Assembly: GCA_022925895.1 (NCBI GenBank)
Contig: JAKSYS010000140.1
Coordinates: forward strand, 43,151 to 107,150
Source: Fragilaria crotonensis
Lineage: Eukaryota > Bacillariophyta > Fragilariophyceae > Fragilariales > Fragilariaceae
Direction of reading: 5' to 3'
Length of the DNA stretch: 64,000 nt
Under the pieces are notes generated by a model. It was given only the letters and a program-made list of their open reading frames with translations. It was not told the DNA's origin and ran no database searches. Of this stretch, positions 10,349 through 20,389 are shown piece after piece; positions within the stretch are counted from its first letter, which is position 1; every line of letters starts with the position of its first letter. Position numbers and translations under genes: made by a program.

Positions 10349-11182
10349 GAGCATGCCCACTCGTGGGGCTATTTGTTGGACATATTGGTATTCTGCCCTG
10401 ATTTCTCAGATTCTGACCCCAAAATCATACCACCGGTTGGGCGTGTTTGACATTTTTAGTGTTTGTCGTGGAACATTTTGTAATCTTTTGGAACAGATAG
10501 CTATTTCGGGTGTCAGACCTGTTCCAAAAAATACGAATTCAGCTACCATTCTAAAAAGTAGCCCTGCTCAATTTGTCCTGTTTGATATGCCCTTCCACCC
10601 CGATTGATTAGTTGGATTCAAGCATTTTAATCATGATGTGATGATGTGCCATACTTGCGCCATACGTTGTACGGCATTGTAGTCGGTGAAATCTCAGAGT
10701 GACAACAAACATGGACGTCCTTTTGAACGACGCCGACGACCTGATCGAACTGATTACGATCTTGTTCGATTGCGGCGTTTGTCGTGACGACAACATACGC
10801 CTTAACAAGCATCACGTCTTCTGCAACCTTGAAGTTTGGCTGGCCTCTTGCACGCCCAGCAGCAACAGCAGCAGTTGGAGGTATGATATCCATTTTGACC
10901 AAGGGGCGAAGCTGGCGACGAGGGAGCCAGAATGGAGACGACGACGAGAGACGAAAGAATGAATGAACTGCGAGTATATGATTTGCATTTGGTACATGAA
11001 CTGTACTGCTCGAGTCAAATATTGTATGGCGCGCGCCCGTTTTCATCCCAAACCGAAGCGAAATAGCGCCACCGGTGGGGATCGGAGGGCACTTGGACAC
11101 ATCGGAAATATCCAGAATAAGCTTTTAAAGGCGCTATACGGAAAAGGGTCATAAAAAAATAGCGCCACGAGTGGGCATGCTC
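10349..11182. mobile_element. Non-autonomous PIF/Harbinger-like DNA transposon
   Basis: An 834-bp element bounded by 26-bp terminal inverted repeats that start GAGCATGCCCACTCGTGG and differ at one position. It is flanked on both sides by TTA (10346-10348 and 11183-11185). A 3-bp TWA duplication and a GAGCATGCCCA-like end are hallmarks of PIF/Harbinger. Inside the right end a second, degenerate copy of the TIR motif occurs (CCCCACCGGTGGCGCTATTT on the minus strand, about 11057-11076). No transposase is present; only a Myb/SANT-like remnant is (separate entry). Confidence 0.82.
10627..11100 (-). pseudogene. Myb/SANT-like remnant inside the Harbinger-like element
   Basis: A 157-codon ORF whose middle, GQPNFKVAEDVMLVKAYVV followed by EQDRNQFDQVVGVVQ, looks like the N-terminal half of the Myb/SANT-like domain common in stramenopile genomes and in the second protein of PIF/Harbinger elements. 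The Trp expected before the Asp-Gln-Val segment is absent and the domain is cut short after it, so it is probably a decayed DNA-binding partner of a lost transposase. The N-terminal 75 residues are TIR-derived and not convincing as protein. Confidence 0.5.
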
Positions 11183-11185
11183 TTA

Positions 11186-11430
11186 GTACCGAGTAGAGTA
11201 CTCGTACCATATGCTACCGGTATCATACCAAGTTGCTACAGTGTGATAGTACTAGAAGGTCTTCGTATCTTTTACCAGGTACGAGTGCCTGGTACTCGAG
11301 TACCTGGTACTTGTACTCCAAACTCCAATGCACTTTTTTGACACGATGTGAACATATGATGACATGGAGAGAATACTGGTAGATGGATGCAAGACATACA
11401 CAGTCCAATACTACCTGGTACAAGTAATCG
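11186..11430. repeat. GTAC-rich intergenic tract
   Basis: Nested palindromes such as GAGTAGAGTACTCGTACC and CCTGGTACTCGAGTACCTGG at 11185-11310; no gene. Confidence 0.6.
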
Positions 11431-12471
11431 ATGAGCATACTTCTGATAACTGCAGCAATGGTGTTAAAAACCTCTGTTCCAACGCTTCAACTGCTATCAG
11501 CCCTCATTGACGCAGCTCAGTATGGCTCATCAACAATTGCGCGCAATTGCAATGCAGCGTCCTCAAAAGTTGTTTACAAGGAGGTAGGAGAGGCCCGATC
11601 TGCCATGACGGTGGCGGATACAGCAGCGCAAAAGATAATCGTATCGTCTCTCCTCAAGAGCTTTCCATCCCTTTGTATTATCGGAGAAGAAGACGATTCC
11701 ATTGTGCGAGATGAGGAGAGTGAATCATGTTCAGTTGCCTTGAATCTCGATCTCAAGCTTGACTTTCAAACTTGTTTTCAGAATTCAAGACTTCCGGTCT
11801 TGCCGGACGAGCTAGATCTTGACGATATTGTTGTTTACGTTGATCCCTTGGATGGAACGCGAGAGTTTGTGGAGGGACGATTAGATAATGTACAATGCCT
11901 TGTCGGCGCCTGCTACAAGAGCATTCCTGTCATGGGAGCGATCGGCCTGCCTTTCAATAACGCTGCTGGGGAAGTGGAAATCATCTATGGGCTTGTTGGT
12001 CGAGGTGTTGGCAAGTTTATTCTCAAAGCCGACTCCATTATGGACAAAATTGACCTTCCAGAGTTCAAGAGCTTCTCCGATGGCGACCCGATCTTTCTCT
12101 CATCAGGAGACTCGAATGCCAGCCTTCTCTTAGATTCCATACGAGTTGTTGAAGCCGTGTTCCCATCAGTGCAACGTCAAACCATGGGAGCCTGCGGCAA
12201 CAAAATGGTCAAAGTCATGACTGGCGAGAGCACTTTGGCCGTCATGCATGACAAGACCAGTCTTTGGGACACGTGTGCTCCAACGGCTATTCTCAATGCT
12301 GTCGGTGGCAAGGTAACCGACCTGCTTGGGGACCCTCTGGTTTACTCGTCACAAGAACTTGGCAATAAGTTGGGCGTTGTTGCGAGTGTTGCCGGTGCCA
12401 GCCACCTGCATGATCTCGTGACGACTGCCATGCGCAGTGATTCAAAAGTTGCGTCGCATTTTAAAAAATAG
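11431..12471 (+). CDS. 3'(2'),5'-bisphosphate nucleotidase / inositol phosphatase family
   Basis: Single exon, 346 aa (337 if the Met at 11458 is used). All three metal-site blocks of the FIG/inositol monophosphatase superfamily are present: GEED (about residue 88), DPLDGT (about 138) and WDTCAP (about 284), together with TVADTAAQ for the first helix. The overall layout, with an insertion between GEED and DPLDGT, fits the BPNT1 branch, which hydrolyses 3'-phosphoadenosine 5'-phosphate to AMP in sulfate assimilation and is Mg-dependent and Li-sensitive. An inositol polyphosphate 1-phosphatase role cannot be excluded. No presequence is seen, so cytosol is likely. Confidence 0.85.
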   Translation: MSILLITAAMVLKTSVPTLQLLSALIDAAQYGSSTIARNCNAASSKVVYKEVGEARSAMTVADTAAQKIIVSSLLKSFPSLCIIGEEDDSIVRDEESESCSVALNLDLKLDFQTCFQNSRLPVLPDELDLDDIVVYVDPLDGTREFVEGRLDNVQCLVGACYKSIPVMGAIGLPFNNAAGEVEIIYGLVGRGVGKFILKADSIMDKIDLPEFKSFSDGDPIFLSSGDSNASLLLDSIRVVEAVFPSVQRQTMGACGNKMVKVMTGESTLAVMHDKTSLWDTCAPTAILNAVGGKVTDLLGDPLVYSSQELGNKLGVVASVAGASHLHDLVTTAMRSDSKVASHFKK

Positions 12472-12760
12472 TGCAGATTGACGGTGGAGAAGCTACTGCA
12501 GTTCTGCCACTTAAGCAAACTTGAGATTTCCTACAGTGAGAATCACAGGTCACAGGTGTCTCTCCTCGCACGTGTACTAGCAGGATCGATATGGATCAGT
12601 AAACAAGTGACAGCGATACATTTGCTGCTACCGGTGGACAAAGGAACCATCAGCCAAGGGATACTTTCGGCAGATATACTACAGCAGAACCTAGTCCATG
12701 AATTTCACCTTCTAGTTAGTACTTGCAAAACATCAACGTGTTCAGCGCTGACATTCATGC

Positions 12761-15484
12761 CTACGGTTGTTGCGACGCAGCTTCCCTGGCGAAGAGATCA
12801 GCTGCAAATTCGCAACCAACCGGAATCACGCCCTTTGACCGCAGAGTCTTGACTAACTGATCCAATGGGACCAAGTCTTCAGTTCGCGCCTTCAAATCCT
12901 TCACTTTGCATTGGTTCGACTTCAATTCCTCCTCACCAACAATCACCATGAAGGGGATTTCGCGATCCAAAGCATTGGCAATCTCATACTTCAGCTTCGG
13001 GTTTTCTTGTTGACTAAACTCAGCGCTTATATTGGAATCCCACAGCATTCGGGTGATGCGCATCTTCTCCTTCAGCATATGGTCACCAGCCGAGGCCACA
13101 AGTACCTTGACATTTGGTTGCTTGATGGAGCCTTGTTCTTCTTCCAGTCGTTTCTCCATAAGCGTGAAAACACGCTCAATACCGACCGATACTCCCACGC
13201 ATGGTGTGATCTTGCCAGCTTCTTGGAACATGGAAACAAGGTTATCGTAACGTCCACCGCCACCAATACTGCCAACTTGAGTCGTTCCACTTAAGCAAAC
13301 GGCCTCGTAGATGACACCGGTATAGTAGTCTAATCCGCGAGCCAGGCTCAAGTCAAACGACATGAAGTTCAGTTTGCCCATGGCTTCCAAATACTCAAAC
13401 AGAATCTTCAAGTCCTCCATTGCATCAAGAGCACCCTTGTGCTTTCCAAACTTGTTGCTGTCCATCAATATCTTGTGCAGCGTCCAGGGTTCACCTTTCT
13501 GCAGGACAAAGGTTCCAATTTGGTCCGCAACCTCCGGTTTCAGTCCCTTGTCTTCCACCATCTCACGCTTGACTTCCTCCCAAGGTTCCTTGTCGAGCTT
13601 ATCAACGGCAGAACAAATGGTGCGGAATTTCTCGGCAGGGACGCCGCAGATATCCAAAATGGCATCGAGCAAACGTCGATGGTTCAGCTTGATTGCAAAA
13701 TCGCCAATGGGCAGGGCATCCAGAATATCGCATGCGACGCATAGACACTCGGAATCTGGCACCATGCGACCGTAGGTACCAGCAATATCAAAGTCGCACT
13801 GGTAAAATTCACGGTACCTGCCCTTGCTCAAAACGGGACGGTCTCGTCGATAGACCTTTCCAATGTGAAACCGCTTGATATTTCCCACCGAATTAAGTGC
13901 CAAGAATCGAGCAAACGGAACGGTCAAATCGTAGCGCAAGGCCAGCATTTCTCCTCCTTGATCTGCCAAGTCGTAAATTAGTTTCGAATCTTCTCCGTAC
14001 TTGCCCGTCAACGTGTCCTTTAGTTCAAACACGGGAGTATCAATCTCGACGGCACCGTGAGATTCAAAGACGCGACGAATGATGGAAAAGGCCTGCTGAC
14101 GGATCATCATTTGCTCGGGGAGGTAATCGCGCGTGCCCTTGGCAATCTTGGGCTTGCGCTGAACACCACCGGACAACAACTTGTCGACACATTGGTCTAC
14201 CTGGGCAATCGTCGTTTCGGACAAGTCGAAATTGGCGTCCTTGAGAATGGTACAGATTTTCTGTGTTCCTTCTCCAAACAACGACACTCCCTTGGTTTGT
14301 TTTGCAGCCTTCTTGGCCGCAGCCTTGGCATCCTTTTCAGCACGTTTCTTGAGGACCTTTTGTCTCTGAGCCTCCGACATGCCGGATAGGTCGTCGGCAC
14401 CAGGTGCTGCTTCGGCAGCTGCCGCGCGCGCCGCCTTTTCCGCTTCCTTCTCTAGCGCTTCTTGAGCCGCCTTTTCATTTTGAGTAGTCACAAATTCGAC
14501 ACCAGTCTTGGCTTCCTCATACAAGGACTGCTCCAAATCGATCAGTAATGTCCTCAAGGAGGACAATGGGGCAGTGGATGTTGTTGTTGGTAGTGGCTGA
14601 CCTCTGCGATCCACGCTGTTGACGTACAGGGTCGACATGGCACTAGCCGCCTGTGACAGGGCCAAGATCGCAACGGTATCGTCCAAAACGTCCGTCGCTG
14701 AAAACTCGAAACAATTAATCTCCAATTCCAATGTTTTGCAGGCGCTGTTGAGAGATTCCTGGGCTGGTCCTTGGTATTGAGGAATGTTTGAGATGGACAG
14801 TGGCACATTGTGGGAGTCAGTTCCAGGAGCAGCCGTCGTCGTACAGAATTGAGATCGGTTGAGAATGGCGCGGAGTGTCGCGGCTGTGGTAATAAGACCC
14901 CTGTGAGGACGATTGATATCGTAACGAACTTCAGCGTAGGCCGAAAGGTTTGCCATGGCCCGTTCAGCGGACAAGGCAGCAATGGGTGTGGTCACGTGCG
15001 CGAGGGATGCAGCTCGGACTGTGGTGAGGGCCCCAGTCGATAAGAAAATGGTGCGAGCCACAAGAGATGTGGGGAGTGACTGAATTGCAGAGGTAATTTC
15101 CGATTCCGATGAAAACAACGTGCAGAGCGCAGATTGGAAGTTTGCAGGATCGGAAGGTAGCACTAGCGACGTCGACTTCGCCTGGTTCGTGAATTCAATA
15201 AGCCCGGCAATTACGGCGAGTGACTTGATAATTCGCCCCTGAGATAGATTCAACGTCAAAAGCGTCAAGGCAGCAATTGTCTCTGGACTTGAAAGCGAAT
15301 CACTGTCCGAGAGAGTCAGGGCAGCCATGGCGGCGGAGAAACGGTCGACTGTTGGAGAGGCCACGACGGATAGATCTTCTACACTGGGGGCATGCAATTC
15401 TAGGATCCCATCGTAAAGTGCGACAGTTTGAAGTTCCTCCAAGGTGATACGACGCTCCTTTCCAATCAAAACGGATCGCACCAT
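12761..15484 (-). CDS. HARS: Histidyl-tRNA synthetase with long N-terminal extension
   Basis: One uninterrupted exon of 907 aa from MVRSVLIGK (13 more residues if an upstream Met is used). The C-terminal 450 aa are a complete class II HisRS: KGTRDYLPEQM (motif 1 region), FYQCDFDIAG (motif 2), LARGLDYYTGVIYEA (His A box), GGGRYDNLV, GVSVGIERVF (motif 3) and an anticodon-binding domain starting NVKVLVASAG. Before it lie about 50 residues of Lys/Ala-rich coiled coil. The first 340 residues are Ala/Ser/Leu-rich and helical; the opening ITLEELQTVALYDGILEL resembles the N-terminus of aromatic amino-acid lyase-like segments found on some eukaryotic HisRS (inference). No plastid presequence is visible, so a cytosolic enzyme is most likely. 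Confidence 0.95.
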   Translation of the reverse strand: MVRSVLIGKERRITLEELQTVALYDGILELHAPSVEDLSVVASPTVDRFSAAMAALTLSDSDSLSSPETIAALTLLTLNLSQGRIIKSLAVIAGLIEFTNQAKSTSLVLPSDPANFQSALCTLFSSESEITSAIQSLPTSLVARTIFLSTGALTTVRAASLAHVTTPIAALSAERAMANLSAYAEVRYDINRPHRGLITTAATLRAILNRSQFCTTTAAPGTDSHNVPLSISNIPQYQGPAQESLNSACKTLELEINCFEFSATDVLDDTVAILALSQAASAMSTLYVNSVDRRGQPLPTTTSTAPLSSLRTLLIDLEQSLYEEAKTGVEFVTTQNEKAAQEALEKEAEKAARAAAAEAAPGADDLSGMSEAQRQKVLKKRAEKDAKAAAKKAAKQTKGVSLFGEGTQKICTILKDANFDLSETTIAQVDQCVDKLLSGGVQRKPKIAKGTRDYLPEQMMIRQQAFSIIRRVFESHGAVEIDTPVFELKDTLTGKYGEDSKLIYDLADQGGEMLALRYDLTVPFARFLALNSVGNIKRFHIGKVYRRDRPVLSKGRYREFYQCDFDIAGTYGRMVPDSECLCVACDILDALPIGDFAIKLNHRRLLDAILDICGVPAEKFRTICSAVDKLDKEPWEEVKREMVEDKGLKPEVADQIGTFVLQKGEPWTLHKILMDSNKFGKHKGALDAMEDLKILFEYLEAMGKLNFMSFDLSLARGLDYYTGVIYEAVCLSGTTQVGSIGGGGRYDNLVSMFQEAGKITPCVGVSVGIERVFTLMEKRLEEEQGSIKQPNVKVLVASAGDHMLKEKMRITRMLWDSNISAEFSQQENPKLKYEIANALDREIPFMVIVGEEELKSNQCKVKDLKARTEDLVPLDQLVKTLRSKGVIPVGCEFAADLFAREAASQQP

Positions 15485-16177
15485 GTTGCTTGTGTGCGTT
15501 TCTTGATTGTTGCTGTCGAACAACTGGATGACAGCCTAGATCAGCCCAGTACAGTCAAGGCAAGGGACAGACGCTTGTGTCCTTGTTGGCGCAATGAATA
15601 ACAGCTACAATTGTTCCTGTACGAGATCACTAGATCAACCGACCACTCCTAGCTTCTAGCTAGAATGCCTCGACCTAGAATAACTGTTGGTGTGGTGATG
15701 ACACTAGAGAGAGGACGCAATGAGCTCTGGCGGATGCGTAAATGTCGGATGTGTGGCTCTCACTTGATCGTTGATGATGATTTTGGGTTTCGGGTTTCGG
15801 GTTTAGGGTTTCACGGACAACAGCACTCACAGACACATCTCCGATGTCCATACAATAGCACAGTAAACAGTACTACAGTACGTCAGTAACGAGGCGATGA
15901 AATTGAACGTTCGCAGGTGGAACAACAGTTTCGGTCGTGAGGAACAATTGAAAGTGGCATGAAAGCGTACATCAGCGTGAAACATAACCGTAATTTACCG
16001 GAAACGCCACGAGAATTCTCATTTTTTGATGGCTCACAATTTGGATTGACTTGACACCCGCACGACCACAACCAGCAAGTGTCCGAATGAGAACAAGCAT
16101 GCTTCGCAAAGATCTCAATCAATGGAACACACAAAACTCATCAACAAAGCTTCAACGTCAAACAACCAACTATCACA
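15485..16177. other. Intergenic with telomere-like repeats
   Basis: No supported gene. The only structured item is the short TTTAGGG-like array listed separately; a few GTAC motifs lie at 15865-15885. Confidence 0.5.
15781..15812 (+). repeat. Interstitial telomere-like heptamer array
   Basis: Four and a half tandem units TTTTGGG, TTTCGGG, TTTCGGG, TTTAGGG, TTTC. They resemble the Arabidopsis-type telomere unit TTTAGGG, with one exact copy. Confidence 0.6.
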
Positions 16178-16477
16178 ATGCTTTACACCAACTTTCCTGT
16201 CCACTGCTACAATCCTTTTCCCTGTCTCACGAAAGTGCTCTTTGAAGATGACCCTCCCCTAGAGCCTTTCGAGATTCTGAATGAAATCTATACACTCTTT
16301 CCTCTAATCATGTTCTTTTTCATCGTTTTATCAATCGCAGCAGTCCATCTCCTGCTGATATGGGCATCAGGTCTATCATGGGAGGCCGCCCTACCTCCGA
16401 ATGGCATAGGTGATTTCGCAGTCAACGCCATGAGGTCACGGGTCTACAAAGGATATTCCACAATATCAGAACAGTAA
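16178..16477 (+). CDS. Small putative one-TM protein
   Basis: A 99-codon ORF with one strong hydrophobic segment (FPLIMFFFIVLSIAAVHLLLI, residues about 41-61 with one residue trimmed here). It sits alone in an intergenic region with no overlapping competitor and is not repeat-derived. No family is recognised and codon use alone cannot settle it; it may be a chance ORF. Confidence 0.3.
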   Translation: MLYTNFPVHCYNPFPCLTKVLFEDDPPLEPFEILNEIYTLFPLIMFFFIVLSIAAVHLLLIWASGLSWEAALPPNGIGDFAVNAMRSRVYKGYSTISEQ

Positions 16478-16790
16478 AAGCACTCCCACACGATCACAGG
16501 AGGGATTACAAGATAGTATTTCATCCTATAGCCTTCGATCGAGCAATTCAACTGAATCATCATCAATATGTGTGTGCACGTATTTGCTGCATATCTTCCT
16601 CAATACACCTGGTACAAATCTGGTAAACATAGGAGTTGACATCTACAATTAGAACCTGAACAAAGTATGACATGCCTGGCAGAGATGTTGACAGTCATAC
16701 GTCATACTTAATCACGTACAGCAATGCCGTAGTCGTAGCAGTTGTAGTTGTAGTAGCTAAATGCATAGTTCATCCTGCTAACCGACCCCC
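16478..16790. other. Intergenic, nothing recognised
   Basis: Short spacer with GTAGTAGTTGTAGTTGTAGT-like triplet repeats at 16725-16760; it would hold the 3' UTR of the VTT-protein gene. Confidence 0.4.
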
Positions 16791-17849
16791 CTATTCGTCG
16801 TCCTCGTCAATACCTTCGATGATACCCGTTGCAGAGTCGGCCAATAGTTTCAAGAACCCGCTGAGCAGTACGATGCCTCCCACATAAACATACCAAGGCT
16901 GAGCATCGCCACTTCCCAACGTCAAGACCTTTCCAACTTGTCCTGAATACACATAGGCAAGCGTACCGGGCGTAAAGCCAATCATTGTCCCCAAAAAGTA
17001 GGGCCAGAACCCCACACTTGATGCACCATACAAATAATTCGATAGCGCAAACGGAAAAACGGGCGACATTCGGAGCAACATCATGAGCTTGAATCCCTCC
17101 TTTCCAATCGCCTTGTCAATTTTCTTGAACTCTGGATAGTCGTCCAATAGTCCTTCCACATAGGATCGCAGAATCGTTCGGCCAATCATAAAGGAAAAGG
17201 CGGCGGCAATGGATGCGCTCACAATGACCACGCATGTGCCTGCGACGATGCCAAACAGATATCCCGCCGATGCTGTAAGCGGAAAGGCTGGAATGGCAAG
17301 CACTTCCGCCAGGGTGTAGAGCAGTCCAAAGTAGACGACCCCCATGGGACCCATGGCGTCTATTTTGGAAACAATCATTTCGAGAGTTGGCGTAGGATCG
17401 TGAAGGAAATTCTGAATTGCTGGAATAATATCGTGCGGCGGAGGTAGAACAAGACCAGTCGATTTTACAGCGACAGCCGACGCTACCAGCAGCGCTCCGA
17501 CGCCTGCAACTATGACAGCCTTGAAGTCCAACTCCTGGTTCTGAAGTAAATCGTCGTCATTGTCAAACTGCAGCAGTAACTTGGTAACATCAATACCATT
17601 TTCTTGTCGATGCTGTTGTCTCTGACTGATATCAGTCGACGTTGACTTCTGCATGGTGCTTAGCTTTGGTTTGGGTTTCGCACCTCCTGACCTAGGATTC
17701 AAATGGATTTTTGTACTCATTGATCGAGGTTGAACATGCGTCAGCCTAGCCCTGTTGTGCACATTCTTGCCGATATGAATAGGTGCGAAGGCCGCGGCAC
17801 AGCGAAATGCAAGAGCGACTGCAGTGGTGAATAGACACGCGTATTTCAT
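16791..17849 (-). CDS. Plastid-targeted TVP38/TMEM64 (VTT/DedA) membrane protein
   Basis: Single exon, 352 aa from MKYACLFTT at 17849; a longer in-frame start at 17942 lacks the leading signal peptide. The N-terminus, a hydrophobic stretch ending AAAFAP, is a textbook bipartite plastid presequence with Phe at +1. After a Ser/Gln-rich linker comes a TM helix, then the VTT domain with IPAFPLTASAGYLFG, a re-entrant G-rich helix, and MLLRMSPVFPFALSNYLYG with FLGTMIGFTPGTLAYVYSG, the family core. VTT proteins are lipid scramblases or transporters of the secretory pathway and plastid; here a role in thylakoid or envelope lipid handling is inferred. The C-terminus is acidic. Confidence 0.85.
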   Translation of the reverse strand: MKYACLFTTAVALAFRCAAAFAPIHIGKNVHNRARLTHVQPRSMSTKIHLNPRSGGAKPKPKLSTMQKSTSTDISQRQQHRQENGIDVTKLLLQFDNDDDLLQNQELDFKAVIVAGVGALLVASAVAVKSTGLVLPPPHDIIPAIQNFLHDPTPTLEMIVSKIDAMGPMGVVYFGLLYTLAEVLAIPAFPLTASAGYLFGIVAGTCVVIVSASIAAAFSFMIGRTILRSYVEGLLDDYPEFKKIDKAIGKEGFKLMMLLRMSPVFPFALSNYLYGASSVGFWPYFLGTMIGFTPGTLAYVYSGQVGKVLTLGSGDAQPWYVYVGGIVLLSGFLKLLADSATGIIEGIDEDDE

Positions 17850-18899
17850 ACTCGCAGCGATTCTACGTGCCTCTTGTTGCTGTGGTCGCGTTCTGAGCTT
17901 CGCAATATGCGGTCGTAATGTGCTGAGTACTGAGTAATCCAAGGTCCAAATTGTGCAAATGTATATGTATTTGTATCAATGACAACACGGATCAAGATGT
18001 GGACAGGTACGTGTCAAGAATCGAAGAGCATCACTTCCAACTGAAGCATTCACAACTTGAAGGTATGAAACGGTGAAATGCGAAGAAATCTGTCAAATTG
18101 CGTGTGCCGCACGTTGCGAACGTCATTCTTTCCGCGACGAAAACTGTCATCGCAGAAATTGAGTCGCATGACTCGAGCTTGAGATTCCCCTACACACATT
18201 CTTCGGTACTCAGCTAGGAGGACTCCGAGCCTCAACCAACGAATCTCCATCCCCGCGTCCCTCGTTTGGCTTGATGGGGTGGGGGCACGTCTGGGCTCAC
18301 ATTTTATTCGAATTGTCAAACTGACTACTGTGTTGAGATTGTGATTCCTAGTCACACACGTCCGCTAACTGATGCACTTGTCTGCATTTGGAGGCGACGA
18401 GTGCGCCGAAATGTACCATCGACGTACCAACCATAAGTCCAGGTGTGCTCTTCGTAGTACCTGGTACTATACTCTTTTCCTTGCGTATGCTTTGTCCATT
18501 TGTGAAGTCGTCCAATCGGCGTTCAAGACCTCAAGGCTGTCAGCTGCGCACTACGAGTACGAAAGTTGTAGTACTGTATGTCAATCATCCGGCACAGTAA
18601 TACTCAGCGCTTTGAGTTCACCCGTGAGTTCGGTATCCATCCCTCACTTTGATGAAATGCAAAACACTGTCACCACCTGCAAACAGGAAAACGCCTTGAG
18701 AAGACCGTCAGTTTCACCTTAAGATTGCCATTGGACTGCAATACTCAACGATCGATGTTGGCGCGCAACACGAGATGGACATGACGCTGCATTCGATACT
18801 TCGATTACCCAGCGCACCATTAACAACATACTCCGAGCACTATTTACAGAAAATACATCTCTCCATGAAGTAATTTCTAGTGTGAATGACAAGAATGGT
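17850..18899. other. Intergenic, no supported gene
   Basis: ORFs of 101 and 116 codons overlap on opposite strands without domain or signal features. GTAC motifs occur at 18455-18470 and 18555-18580. Confidence 0.45.
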
Positions 18900-20389
18900 C
18901 TACCTCTTCTTCACGTTTGCTCGATTGATATTACCAGAGGGGCTGTGTGGCATCGAACTGTTGGTTAGCGTGACACTCGCAGTACTCGTGGCGACTTCTT
19001 CTTCCTCCGGACCAGTTCCGGCTTTCTTGGAACCTCGTCCAGCCAAGTTGGCAACTTGCAGCCGGAAACAAAGTGCCGAAAACCCTTCCATCAGAACTTT
19101 ACATTGATCGGCGGTGAGGGCGGTGATATCGACGGTTCGCTTGGGAAAAATGAGCGCAAATGACTTGTGGGCATTCGCAGCTTCGCACTTCTGCCGGAGA
19201 ATCGGAGTTCCTGTGAACATAGGGTTCAATGGATCAGGACTCCAAGCGTGCCTGACCTCTTCGCATGTACTCAAATCTAATTTCGGTGGTCGTTTAGAGC
19301 TGGTTGGCTCACCAACAGCGGGTTTCCAACTAAGGGATCTACCGTCGGGATGAATATGAAGAATTCGGAGACGTGACTTGCACCATCGCGACCTACCGTG
19401 CTTTACCACAGTAATGCCTGACCTCAACCTTGCCACAAAGCATCGAACAATGAAATCCGATGCATTTGTGCACCCAGTGGCGGGCTTGAAAGTTGCGAGG
19501 TACAATGGCGTTCGAACCTCATGTGTTTGAGTTGCAGTCGACTGTGACGCCGCTGACGAGATATTGGCATATTCACCTGAATTTGGAAGTCCCTTAGTAG
19601 GAGTGTTCACGTCGAGTTCAGAATCGCTGTTGAGCGCATCGTCCGAGTCCACATTATCAAATCCACCAAGATTCTGCTCTCCTTCATCTCCTGGCACAAC
19701 AACAGGAGCGACGCCCTCAGGTACCTTGCCCAATGGCGTCTTAACCTCGATTGGTGCAGGTTTGCTGGCGTCGTCGTCCGCGTTGAAGCCATCTTGCATC
19801 ACCATAGAATCAATCGCTGTTAAAGGAATAGGAGTCTTGAGAGCATTCATTTTCTGTTCTTGTCTCAGCTTTTCTTCTGCAATAATTTTCGTTTCCACCT
19901 CAGCAGAAGACACTTCAATCGGTCCTTCGTTGGCTTCCTTAGATACTACAATTTGTGCTGCCACTTTATCACTGATATCCACCGTCATGGTGTGATTTTC
20001 TCGTTCCTTAGTTGCCTTTGACTTGAGTTCGGGGACAAGCTCTGCGAGGGCTTCCAGCTCGTCGTTGTCAGTTTCTGTCTTCATAGCCACTGTTTATAGT
20101 TTGTAACAGAGAAAAAGGTGAGAGCCTTGCCAAGAAACGAATATTCAACTGCTAGGAACCAGATTAAACACGTACTCATATCGTGAGGCCCCTTGGTCGG
20201 AGCTTTGGTACCTCTTAGATCGCTTAGATCTACTTCATCCGCATGAGGATCAGGAACAACAACATGTTCACCAGTATCTTGGTTCGCAGTAGGAAGCCCA
20301 GTAGTGAACCCTGTCATGGTAATGCCCAACGCAGAGACAATCTCCTCTTCCTTCGTGGCTGCTTTGAGGGTCTCGTTATCTTCCCGCAT
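18900..20389 (-). CDS. PH-domain protein with long acidic N-terminal region
   Basis: Exons 20389-20176 and 20089-18900 join in phase 1 across a GTACGT...CAG intron; 1404 nt gives 467 aa exactly. The first 230 residues are acidic and low-complexity (repeated Glu/Asp, Val, Pro) and probably disordered. The second half holds one pleckstrin-homology domain (about residues 275-425): a basic first strand (VKHGRSRWCKSRLRI), SLSWKP, the loop with FTGTPILR, KSFALIFPKRTVDITA, and a C-terminal helix with LMEGFSALCFRLQ containing the aligned hydrophobic face. PH domains of this form bind phosphoinositides and place the protein at membranes. No partner domain is present. Confidence 0.7.
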
